From contig CAZGFD010000010.1 in NCBI GenBank assembly GCA_964525045.1, forward strand, positions 1 through 64,000: a stretch of 64,000 nucleotides of DNA, given 5' to 3'. Below are positions 32,542 to 39,714 of the stretch, piece by piece. Under the pieces are notes generated by a model. It was not told the origin of the DNA. It was given only the letters and a program-made list of their open reading frames with translations, and made no database searches. Numbering within the stretch: the first letter of the stretch is position 1; every line of letters begins with the position of its first letter. Both the position numbers and the translations under genes were made by a program. Source of the stretch: G020348185 sp964525045. GTDB lineage: Bacteria > Nitrospirota > Nitrospiria > Nitrospirales > UBA8639.

Positions 32542-32781
32542 AATTCCATTACCTATGTGAACCCTTTAGCTTTAGAAAGCCGAATCTTCTCCTGTACTCT
32601 CGCCTAAAAGCTGGCCTCATCTGAACTTTGACCAGGGTATTTTAACGGTTTAATCCTTTCGGGTGATCGTCGCCTCAAACACCAGAGGTGGTCGCTATAT
32701 CTGAAACCGCCAAGGAAAAGATCTTTGTGTGAGCAAGTCCCGCTCATTGCGTTTTGGCAATTTTTCTCAATCCTTCCCTAA

Positions 32782-32812
32782 GACATTTTGTCCGACTTTT
32801 AGACATATTTTT
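32782..32812 (+). promoter_or_regulatory. Tandem activator boxes E
   Basis: GACATTTTGTC (32782-32792) and GACATATTTTT (32802-32812) start 20 bp apart; the second is degenerate in its right half. The proximal box starts 106 bp before promoter E. Confidence 0.55.
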
Positions 32813-32907
32813 CTTAGCTGAACTATTCTTCTCTTTTGACCAGGCCAGCAAATCAAAGTTTTTCAATAGGTTATGAATTTCAATTGTCATTAATTTAGGA
32901 TTCCTTT

Positions 32908-32923
32908 TGGTATGATCGTTGCA
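32908..32923 (+). promoter_or_regulatory. Sigma54-type promoter E
   Basis: TGGTATGATCGTTGCA keeps GG and GC 12 bases apart, with a perfect TTGCA and one change in TGGCA. It lies 66 bases upstream of the small gene at 32989. Apart from boxes E, nothing else is seen in the 447-base gap 32542-32988. Confidence 0.6.
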
Positions 32924-32988
32924 TTTTTAATGCTTAGGTAATAGAGGTTTTGGTTAAAGGTTTATTAAAAAGAGAGGGAAAGCGAAGA

Positions 32989-33192
32989 ATGAAACTTTAT
33001 ATTGTCTCTGGTAGTCATGAAGAGAGAAGAAATGATTGGAACCACACTCCATACTCAATCCAATTTTTGCCCTGCCAGGTTGGTTTGAAATTTTGGAAAA
33101 AGGCTAAAGCACCGGACTCGGAGAGAAACCAGGTGAATAGACGTTTGAGGAGAACTCATGTGACATGGGGCAAAACAATCCCGACGATCTAA
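32989..33192 (+). CDS. Small basic protein, unknown
   Basis: A 67-residue Arg/Lys-rich soluble protein starting MKLYIVSGSHEERRN; ATG 32989 is preferred over an upstream in-frame GTG/ATG because GAGGGAAAG lies in front. It has one cysteine and several tryptophans, and no recognisable domain. It follows sigma54-type promoter E, so it is a likely regulon member. Coding status rests on position and the ribosome binding site only. Confidence 0.4.
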   Translation: MKLYIVSGSHEERRNDWNHTPYSIQFLPCQVGLKFWKKAKAPDSERNQVNRRLRRTHVTWGKTIPTI

Positions 33193-33589
33193 TCTTCACT
33201 TTAAATCAACAGCCTAACAGTCGCTCCTACCAAACCTTCCTCAGTAAAGAAGATTTGCCATTTGTTCACTTTGAGGTCGCCCATTAACCCTCAATGTGTA
33301 ACCCAATAAATTTAATCCCCCCCAGGTAATTTTCGGTTCATTCCCGTATATACTATGCGGAATTCAATCTTTCACCTACCTCAAAAAAAACTAACCAGGA
33401 AATCCGATAAAACATATTTCCCCCGCACTCCCAAAGCCTTTGCACTTATGTCATTTGAATGGTCAGCCATAAGGAAACTGATAGAAATTTTCCAAAATTC
33501 TTGGTTTGCCAATATGCAGGAAAGGAGCTGAAGGTCATCAAAATATATGGCGATTTCTTGATAATTCATGACAATATCAAGGAATTTCC
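33193..33589. other. Intergenic region, no gene seen
   Basis: About 400 A/T-rich bases before the transposase remnant. Short frames exist but none has a good ribosome binding site or a recognisable product. It may include the decayed left end of the insertion element; I could not identify terminal inverted repeats. Confidence 0.4.
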
Positions 33590-33798
33590 ATGGGTGACCC
33601 CGGAAAAGGGGCTTTACGGGTTAAATTTGATAGAGAATTAGAGCTAATATTTCATGGAACGACCGTCACTAGCGACCCCGATTCATTCACTGTTGTGATT
33701 TTAGATGGGGCCTTGATTTAGCAGTTGGACTAGAAGAGATGCTGGAGGAAACCCAAAAAGTTAAGAATCTTCAACATTCATTGATCCCACCACGGTAA
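33590..33798 (+). pseudogene. IS1380-type transposase, N-terminal remnant
   Basis: The frame from ATG 33590 reads MGDPGKGALRVKFDREL and FHGTTVTSD, the hallmark opening of IS1380-family (DDE group 1) transposases. It ends at TAG 33719. Shifting frame by one base just before this stop continues the family sequence (DLAVGLEEMLEET, then NLQHSLIP) to 33798. So this is a frameshifted fragment of about 70 of the usual 400-500 residues, with the DDE catalytic part missing. It marks an old insertion and deletion between the small sigma54-controlled gene and the glucan genes. Confidence 0.72.
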
Positions 33799-33991
33799 AA
33801 TTTAAAGAATGGTCTCAGTCGAGGAGAAAATCCCTGCTAAGTTGAAGTTATCCCCGGCATCTGGTTTATGGATCTTGATTAGGTAGTCTCTCGATTCCTG
33901 TGTTACTAAAGTGCCTTGTAGGAAGACCCAATTGGGCGTGTTGACATGGAGAGAGTCCGACGGCAATTTAATGAACTCGTGGTAACACAAC

Positions 33992-34507
33992 ATGAAGCAG
34001 CATCCTCCTGCAACGTCTTCTTATTTTTTCAATCGTCCGCTTCCTGCCGGCTTGGAAGGGTTACATGATTTGGCCTTGGACCTCCGTTGGACGTGGAGCC
34101 ACTTCAGTGATCGACTGTGGGAGCGACTGGATCCTGAGGCCTGGGAACGGACCAGAAATCCTTATTTCATCCTCCAAAGCGTGGCACAAAATCGGTTGGA
34201 GGATGTTGCTCAGAACGAGAATTTCAGGGCCCACCTACAGACTTGGTTAAACCAACGGAGGGAATATCTCCAAGACCCCGATTGGTTTCAGATTGAGCTT
34301 TTCGCCAATTCTCCCAAAAGTGGGGAGCCCTTTTGTATTATTATGACCAAAGAAAAGGCGATGCCTGTCATGGTCAATGCCTTCTTTTATCAGGCTACTA
34401 TTCCAAAATCTCCGACACCGAATCACTACACAGCTCGCCTTCTTCGGCCATCTGACCCTAAGGCCAAAATTCCGGGCGAAATTCAATATATTCCCTGGCA
34501 ACGGTGA
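33992..34507 (+). CDS. DUF3417 protein (alpha-glucan phosphorylase N-domain-like)
   Basis: A 171-residue protein matching the DUF3417 domain usually fused to the N-terminus of alpha-glucan phosphorylases: FNRPLPAGLEGLHDLALDLR, WTWSH and LWERLDPEAWERTRNPYFIL. No phosphorylase catalytic domain follows; the frame ends at TGA 34505 and a GH13 amylase gene begins five bases later. The last about 70 residues are more variable (FCIIMTKEKAMPVMVNAFFY). It may be a free-standing glucan-binding or regulatory partner of the amylase. Confidence 0.75.
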   Translation: MKQHPPATSSYFFNRPLPAGLEGLHDLALDLRWTWSHFSDRLWERLDPEAWERTRNPYFILQSVAQNRLEDVAQNENFRAHLQTWLNQRREYLQDPDWFQIELFANSPKSGEPFCIIMTKEKAMPVMVNAFFYQATIPKSPTPNHYTARLLRPSDPKAKIPGEIQYIPWQR

Positions 34508-34511
34508 TATC

Positions 34512-36035
34512 GTGACCCCTCCTCCACCATCACGATTCTCCACTCGTCCCCACCCTCACCTCTACGAAATTAATACATGGACCTGGTTAACTGAATTATC
34601 TAAAAGGATGGGGAAGAAAATCACCCTTGGGGATGTCCCCGATGAGGAATGGGACAATCTGAAAAATAAGGGTTTTGATTTTATTTGGCTGATGGGTATG
34701 TGGGAGCGAAGTTCTCGAAGTCGGGAGATCGCCTCTAATGATCCTGCCTTAAAAAAAGAGTTCGACCTCGTTCTCCCCGGGTGGGAACCCGCGGATGTTG
34801 TGGGCTCACCGTACGCCATCCGTGCCTACCGCCCGGATCCAGAATTGGCTTCTTGGGATCACGTCGCCGGCGTGTTAACCAAACTCCATGATCGGGAAAT
34901 GAAGTTGATCTTAGACTTTGTCCCGAATCATACCGCCCTTGATCATGATTGGGTGACCACAAACCCAGAATATTATATCCAGGGGCCTCAAGTAGTTTCG
35001 GAATCTCATCAATCCCATTTTTTCAAAGCCGAAACTCACCACGGACCGCTTTTTCTCGCTCACGGGAAAGACCCCAACTTTCCGCCTTGGACAGACACCG
35101 CCCAATTAAATTACTTCAATCCAAACATGCGAGAAGCATTGCTTCAAGAACTCCAGGCAATCGCACCTTATTGTGATGGCGTCCGATGTGATATGGCGAT
35201 GCTTGTCTTGAACGACGTTTTTTCTCAAACATGGGGAGAGTCCCTGGAAACCTGGAAGGTTCCGCATCAAGAGTTTTGGTCTGAAACGTTATCCCAGTTT
35301 CCAGATTTTGTTTGGATTGCTGAAGTCTATTGGGACCGTGAATGGGATCTTCAGCAACTGGGATTTCAGTTTACGTATGATAAACGACTATACGATCGAC
35401 TCCGACAATCCTTGCCACAAGAAGTGGAATCTCATTTAAGGGCAGAAGAAAGTTTTCAGAAGAAACTCGTTCGATTTTTGGAAAACCACGATGAGGCAAG
35501 AAGCGCCACTGTTTTTGGGAATATTCGCCTTCCTGCCGTCAGCACTTTAATTTCGACTTTACCCGGTCTGCGTTTGTACCACCAAGGACAGTTAGAAGGG
35601 AAACGGCTTCGTATCCCGGTTCAACTCCGACGGGCTGAGCCAGAGTCAGTTAATGAGGAGACCAAGAATTTTTATGATCGCCTTCTAAACATTACGAACC
35701 ACAAACTATTTCATGATGGACAGTGGCAATTACTGGATATTCAAACCGCCGGGGATTTTTCCTACCAAAATCTTATTGCCTATGTGTGGAATTATCAGAC
35801 CGTCTGCTACGTTGTGGTCATCAATCTGCATTCAGAGGTGGCGGAAGGACGAATTCTTTTTCACAAGGTATCAGAAATCCAGGCTTCCCCTTCTCAGGAT
35901 TACGTATTTCACAATGTATTCACGGACCAGAAATATCAATATCATAGTGAGGAGTTGAACCAAAAAGGACTCCTTGTCTCTCTTGAGCCTTTTGGCGCCC
36001 AAATCCAGGTTGTTTCTAATCCAGCCAACATTTGA
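34512..36035 (+). CDS. GH13 alpha-amylase-family glucanohydrolase
   Basis: A cytosolic GH13 enzyme of about 507 residues from GTG 34512. It opens HLYEINTWTWL and has the standard TIM-barrel regions: DFVPNHTALDH (region I), GVRCDMAML with the nucleophile Asp (region II), WIAEVYWDRE with the acid Glu (region III) and FLENHDEARS with the third Asp (region IV). The GTG start is inferred from the end of the DUF3417 gene five bases upstream; the frame is open further upstream inside that gene. No signal peptide. It probably hydrolyses or rearranges intracellular alpha-glucan. Confidence 0.85.
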   Translation: MTPPPPSRFSTRPHPHLYEINTWTWLTELSKRMGKKITLGDVPDEEWDNLKNKGFDFIWLMGMWERSSRSREIASNDPALKKEFDLVLPGWEPADVVGSPYAIRAYRPDPELASWDHVAGVLTKLHDREMKLILDFVPNHTALDHDWVTTNPEYYIQGPQVVSESHQSHFFKAETHHGPLFLAHGKDPNFPPWTDTAQLNYFNPNMREALLQELQAIAPYCDGVRCDMAMLVLNDVFSQTWGESLETWKVPHQEFWSETLSQFPDFVWIAEVYWDREWDLQQLGFQFTYDKRLYDRLRQSLPQEVESHLRAEESFQKKLVRFLENHDEARSATVFGNIRLPAVSTLISTLPGLRLYHQGQLEGKRLRIPVQLRRAEPESVNEETKNFYDRLLNITNHKLFHDGQWQLLDIQTAGDFSYQNLIAYVWNYQTVCYVVVINLHSEVAEGRILFHKVSEIQASPSQDYVFHNVFTDQKYQYHSEELNQKGLLVSLEPFGAQIQVVSNPANI

Positions 36036-36350
36036 AAACAGTATCGTTTGTCTTTTCACATTGAAACCCTTGACATTCAAATAAAATCCGTAGCAACCAC
36101 ATCAACGGAGGTTTTTCTTCCAGCATAAAATAGTGTCCAGAAAAGAAACCCTTCCCTTTTAAAAATGGGACGAGAACAGTTCCCATTTCCCCCCTGCCTT
36201 CCCAAAATCTGACACACATAATTTTTTGGACTCCCTCAAAAATCCTACTCATCAAAATTCTCACATAAGCCAGAAATAGATAATTATTTTCAGGCCTCCT
36301 CTAAAAAAGGAAAAACTTCTTTAAACAAGTTTGTTGAACTAGCATAGAAC

Positions 36351-36381
36351 AACAAGTTGTCTCGTATCGGGACAAATTGCG
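36351..36381 (+). promoter_or_regulatory. Tandem activator boxes F
   Basis: AACAAGTTGTC (36351-36361) and GACAAATTGCG (36371-36381) start 20 bp apart. The proximal box starts 95 bp before promoter F, identical to locus D. Confidence 0.65.
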
Positions 36382-36465
36382 ACTTGAACGATGGGAGGAA
36401 TGAGGTCTTGAGATGGCTTTGCCACGATTATGGCTGCTTTTTACATGCAACTGAAACATTCATCG

Positions 36466-36481
36466 TGGCACTTCTATTGCA
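36466..36481 (+). promoter_or_regulatory. Sigma54-type promoter F
   Basis: TGGCACTTCTATTGCA is a perfect match to TGGCAC-N5-TTGCA, 35 bases upstream of the second 38-residue peptide gene. It is the strongest sigma54 site in the window. Boxes F and this promoter are the only features seen in the 480-base gap 36036-36515. Confidence 0.82.
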
Positions 36482-36515
36482 TTGGAATGAACAATGGGAA
36501 GGGAGGTGAGAAGTC

Positions 36516-36632
36516 ATGAACACCAATAACCAAAAGGGGAATAAACCTGGCCAGATCAAACCATCGGTTTCGCAGGACCATCCCAAACAACAACCAAAAG
36601 GTGATCCCAAAAGGCCCACGGGTAAACATTAA
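36516..36632 (+). CDS. 38-residue basic peptide, copy 2
   Basis: ATG with a strong GGGAGGTGAG ribosome binding site. The peptide begins MNTNNQKGNKPGQ and ends DPKRPTGKH, with no hydrophobic stretch; it aligns without gaps to copy 1 at 28658 (23 of 38 identical). The DNA flanks have diverged far more than the coding core, which points to selection on the peptide. Its mRNA continues into a hairpin and a YtxH-like gene. Family and function are unknown. Confidence 0.75.
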   Translation: MNTNNQKGNKPGQIKPSVSQDHPKQQPKGDPKRPTGKH

Positions 36633-36640
36633 TGGTTGAC

Positions 36641-36685
36641 CGAAACCCGAGGGCTGCTCGTTTTGGCGCGGTCCTCGGTTTATCG
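36641..36685 (+). promoter_or_regulatory. RNA hairpin between peptide and YtxH-like gene, copy 2
   Basis: CCGAGG (36647-36652) pairs with CCTCGG (36673-36678), extended inward by wobble and G-C pairs and outward by AAA/TTT with a bulge. It starts nine bases after the peptide stop, as in copy 1, and also lacks a following T-run. Confidence 0.6.
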
Positions 36686-36724
36686 GAAATTTGAGAAATC
36701 AAATAGTCAACAATAAAGAGTAAG

Positions 36725-36980
36725 ATGGGGACAATTATGGAAGAAAATAGTTCGGAAGGAACGAGTTCGGTAACCAAAATCGTGATGGGATTTTTGATGG
36801 GAACCCTTACAGGCATGATAGTGGGATTGTTGTTTGCCCCCCCAAGCCGGTAGCCGCACCCGGGAGCAGCTTCAAGATATGGCCGAGGATGCTTACAACC
36901 GAGTCGATGAATGGACAGACGATGCCAAAGAAACTGTCGAGATCTGGAAAGAAAAAGGGAAAAAGGTTGTTGGCGCCTGA
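36725..36980 (+). pseudogene. YtxH-family small membrane protein, frameshifted in a C7 run
   Basis: The frame from ATG 36725 gives 42 residues with a glycine-rich membrane helix (MGFLMGTLTGMIVGLLFAP) and stops at TAG 36851. Skipping one C in the C7 run at 36837-36843 restores an 84-residue YtxH-type protein ending at TGA 36978: after LLFAP it reads QAGSRTREQLQDM and a charged helix to KKVVGA. YtxH proteins are small stress-induced membrane proteins. A second ATG at 36737 is possible. The break is a homopolymer indel, so sequencing error, a true mutation or slippage are all open. Confidence 0.7.
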
Positions 36981-37003
36981 GGAAAAAATTTGATAATGAA
37001 ATT

Positions 37004-37045
37004 GAAGGGGGCCGGTTGGCTTTGGTGAGCCAACCGGTCCCCTTC
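37004..37045 (+). terminator. Strong stem-loop after the YtxH-like gene
   Basis: An 18-bp stem with one G-U pair (arms 37004-37021 and 37028-37045) and the 6-base loop TTGGTG lies 23 bases after the corrected YtxH stop. The stem is GC rich (CCGGTTGGCT core) and is followed by AAATTT, not a long T-run. It probably terminates the peptide-YtxH transcript. Confidence 0.7.
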
Positions 37046-37561
37046 AAATTTCGAGAATTCTTTCTTGAGGTAGCCTTCTGTTGAACTTAACCCAGCCCTT
37101 ATTTAAATAATTTCTACCCGGCGGTACCTTCCTAAGCACTCCTGTTAAAAAGCTTCCCATTCAATACTGCCTCAAACATAACACAAAAACCCCAATTCAT
37201 TTCCTCGTCAACAGACGGCATGGCACCACCTGTACGTTAAAGGCATTAATCATAACTAAAGGAGGAAAACTTATACCCAATTCATCTACAGTTTCTTTGT
37301 CTATTTATCAAAATAACTGTTCATGGTGGTAAATTTTGGTCAAAGGCTAAAGGCACTCTTGTAGAACTTTTCCCCACCATCTTTTTTTCTGCATTGTCCT
37401 TGCGAGAATTCAAATCCCGTTACCCAAAAATCTGAGAAAAATAAAAGGAATTTGAAGAGATTTATTGTTCAAATTTTGCTTTTTAGTAATTTTCCACCTT
37501 ATCATGGTAAATGGTAAGAATTTTGTATAAAAACCTCATCAAGGCCGAGGAAGGTGCTCCT
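37046..37561. other. Intergenic region, no gene seen
   Basis: About 515 bases after the terminator. I found no convincing coding frame, activator box or sigma54 promoter. TGGTAAGAATTTTGTA near 37508 resembles a -24/-12 element, but has GT in place of the essential GC. A longer frame starting at 37511 is not favoured as the start of the next gene. Confidence 0.4.
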
Positions 37562-38086
37562 ATGATCATGGTTATCACTTCTAGAGATGATTTTCGCAAT
37601 CAAGTCTCACCCTACCTTCAAGAGCAAGGATTTGAGGTCTGTATCCCACCACATCGCCAGGATGTATTACCGATGGTTGCAGAACAACACCCCCTGGTTG
37701 TGTTATTGGATTTGTATGTGACGAATCCGGACGGGTTGGAAGTGTTGCGTGAATTGCGAGAACATGGATACAAGGGCAAGGTCATTGTGCTGGCCGGGAG
37801 TTCAGTTAGTTCAAAGATTCCAAATGCCCTCCGCCTCGGGATTGATCAGGTCATCGGAGGTCCGCAGTGGGTTGATGGACCCTTCAATCTTCAATTCGGT
37901 CAAATTGTTTCCGCCATTCGAACCGCCCTTCATTCTACAATTGCCAAGCGGGCATTTGAACTCTATGAAAAGCGAGGGCGAATTCATGGCCATGCTCTGG
38001 ATGATTGGCTGAATGCGGAACGTGAATTCCTCAAGCAAAAAACCCATACAACGAAGGAGTCCCGTAATCCTTCAAGAAAGCCATGA
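37562..38086 (+). CDS. Receiver-like domain fused to DUF2934
   Basis: A 174-residue protein. Residues about 1-115 form a CheY-like receiver (VVLLDLYVTNPDG holds the phospho-acceptor Asp), though the usual N-terminal acidic pair is weak (ITSRDDF) and the conserved late Lys is not evident. Residues about 125-160 are a DUF2934 motif: IAKRAFELYEKRG, IHGHALDDWLNAE. The start at 37562 is favoured by GGAAGG in front. DUF2934 as an output or partner domain of a receiver is uncommon and could link phosphorylation to whatever this domain does. MalQ and Glk genes follow. Confidence 0.75.
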   Translation: MIMVITSRDDFRNQVSPYLQEQGFEVCIPPHRQDVLPMVAEQHPLVVLLDLYVTNPDGLEVLRELREHGYKGKVIVLAGSSVSSKIPNALRLGIDQVIGGPQWVDGPFNLQFGQIVSAIRTALHSTIAKRAFELYEKRGRIHGHALDDWLNAEREFLKQKTHTTKESRNPSRKP

Positions 38087-38130
38087 ACTCATCTTGGACA
38101 CTTTGATGGTGAATAAAGTTTAATTAACCA

Positions 38131-39714
38131 TTGCCTTTCCAGAATAAATGTAAAGATGGAGCATTGATAAATTATCCCAGAGGAAGCGGAATCCTCCTAC
38201 ATCCAACCTGCCTCCCCGGATCTTGGGGTATCGGAGATATCGGGCCGGAAGCCTATCGTTTTGTCGATTTCCTCGCTGCTTCCGGTCAAAGCTGGTGGCA
38301 AATGTTGCCTCTGGGACCAACCGGCTACGGGAATTCCCCATACATGTGTTTCTCGGCCTTCGCCGGGAATCCCTTGCTAATAAGCCCCGAAAAACTTGTG
38401 GAAGACGGGTTCTTGAATCCAGCAGATATAAAAAAACCTCCTCCATACCCCTGTGATCATGTGCATTTCAGTCGTGTCATCCAATACAAACGATCATTGC
38501 TTGGGAAGTCCTACGAGCGGTTCAAAACTCACCCACCGGCCGATCATGCCAATCAGTTCCTTCTCTTTCGGGAGAAACACGCCTCTTGGCTAGAAGATTA
38601 TGCGCTGTTTATGGCTCTCAAGGAAACTCATGGAGGACACGCATGGATCAAATGGGAAGCCAACCTCATTAAACGGGATCCGCAAACCCTCCAAGAGCAA
38701 AGCGGCCGGTTAAGAGACACATTGGACTTCCACCGGTACCTACAATATCTATTCTTTTCCCAGTGGACGGAATTGAGACAGCACTGCCACTCCCAAGGTA
38801 TCCGAATCATTGGCGATCTTCCCATTTACATTGCGCATGACAGTTCTGAGGTTTGGTCGCATCCCGACCTGTTTTACCTGGATGAAAACGGCCAACCCTC
38901 TGTAATCTCGGGGGTGCCACCAGACTACTTCAGTGCCACCGGGCAACGGTGGGGGAATCCGATCTATCGCTGGGATGTGAGGGCCAAGGGAAATTACCAA
39001 TGGTGGACGGATCGATTTCGATCAAACCTTGCACTCGTAGATGTCGTCAGGTTAGATCACTTTCGGGGCTTTGAATCGTATTGGGAAATACCGGCGTCCG
39101 AACCCGATGCTATTAACGGACGTTGGGTAAAAGGACCAGGTGCAGAGTTGTTTTCGGCAGTAAAGACCGCGCTCGGAGATTTATCGGTCATTGCTGAAGA
39201 CTTAGGAGTCATTACCCCCGAAGTTGAAGCGTTGCGGGATGAATTTGGATTCCCCGGAATGCGGATTCTTCAAATGGCATTTGGGAAAGACCCGAAAGCT
39301 CATAGTTATCGCCCCCATAGTTACTCCCAGAACAGTATCGTCTATACGGCCACCCATGACCATAATACGACGGTAGGCTGGTTCACCGATGAGCCAGGGA
39401 AAGCCACGACACAAACCAGGGAAGAGATCGAGGAGGAACGAGCACTTGCCTTGAAATATCTTGGAACAGATGGTCGGGAAATCCACTGGGATATGATTCG
39501 ACTAGCCATGAGTTCAGTCGCCCAAATGGCGATTTTTCCACTTCAAGATATTCTCGGATTGGGAAGTGCGTGTCGAATGAACCGCCCTGGCACACTCAAA
39601 GGAAATTGGGAGTGGCGACTTCGGCCATCTGAACTTACGGAGAAAGTTGGGGAACGGTTAAGAGATTTGACCGAACTGTATGATCGGCTACCTACAAAAG
39701 GGCAGGAAACATGA
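38131..39714 (+). CDS. malQ: 4-alpha-glucanotransferase MalQ
   Basis: A GH77 amylomaltase of about 527 residues that transfers alpha-1,4-glucan segments and releases glucose from short maltodextrins. Signatures are SGILLHPTCLPG, WWQMLPLGPTGYGNSPY, the nucleophile region VRLDHFRGFESYW, the acid Glu in VIAEDLGVITPEV and TATHDHNTTVGW. Length fits the compact D-enzyme type. Start is uncertain: TTG 38131, or TTG 38164 with GGAGC in front. The stop overlaps the glucokinase start by four bases, so released glucose is phosphorylated by its partner. Confidence 0.93.
   Translation: MPFQNKCKDGALINYPRGSGILLHPTCLPGSWGIGDIGPEAYRFVDFLAASGQSWWQMLPLGPTGYGNSPYMCFSAFAGNPLLISPEKLVEDGFLNPADIKKPPPYPCDHVHFSRVIQYKRSLLGKSYERFKTHPPADHANQFLLFREKHASWLEDYALFMALKETHGGHAWIKWEANLIKRDPQTLQEQSGRLRDTLDFHRYLQYLFFSQWTELRQHCHSQGIRIIGDLPIYIAHDSSEVWSHPDLFYLDENGQPSVISGVPPDYFSATGQRWGNPIYRWDVRAKGNYQWWTDRFRSNLALVDVVRLDHFRGFESYWEIPASEPDAINGRWVKGPGAELFSAVKTALGDLSVIAEDLGVITPEVEALRDEFGFPGMRILQMAFGKDPKAHSYRPHSYSQNSIVYTATHDHNTTVGWFTDEPGKATTQTREEIEEERALALKYLGTDGREIHWDMIRLAMSSVAQMAIFPLQDILGLGSACRMNRPGTLKGNWEWRLRPSELTEKVGERLRDLTELYDRLPTKGQET

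Noticed and set aside
33459..33641. 60-codon frame beside the transposase remnant
   Set aside because: It overlaps the IS1380-type frame in another phase, has no ribosome binding site and no recognisable product.
37508..37523. Sigma54-like TGGTAAGAATTTTGTA before the receiver-DUF2934 gene
   Set aside because: The essential GC of the -12 element is GT, and there is no activator box nearby.
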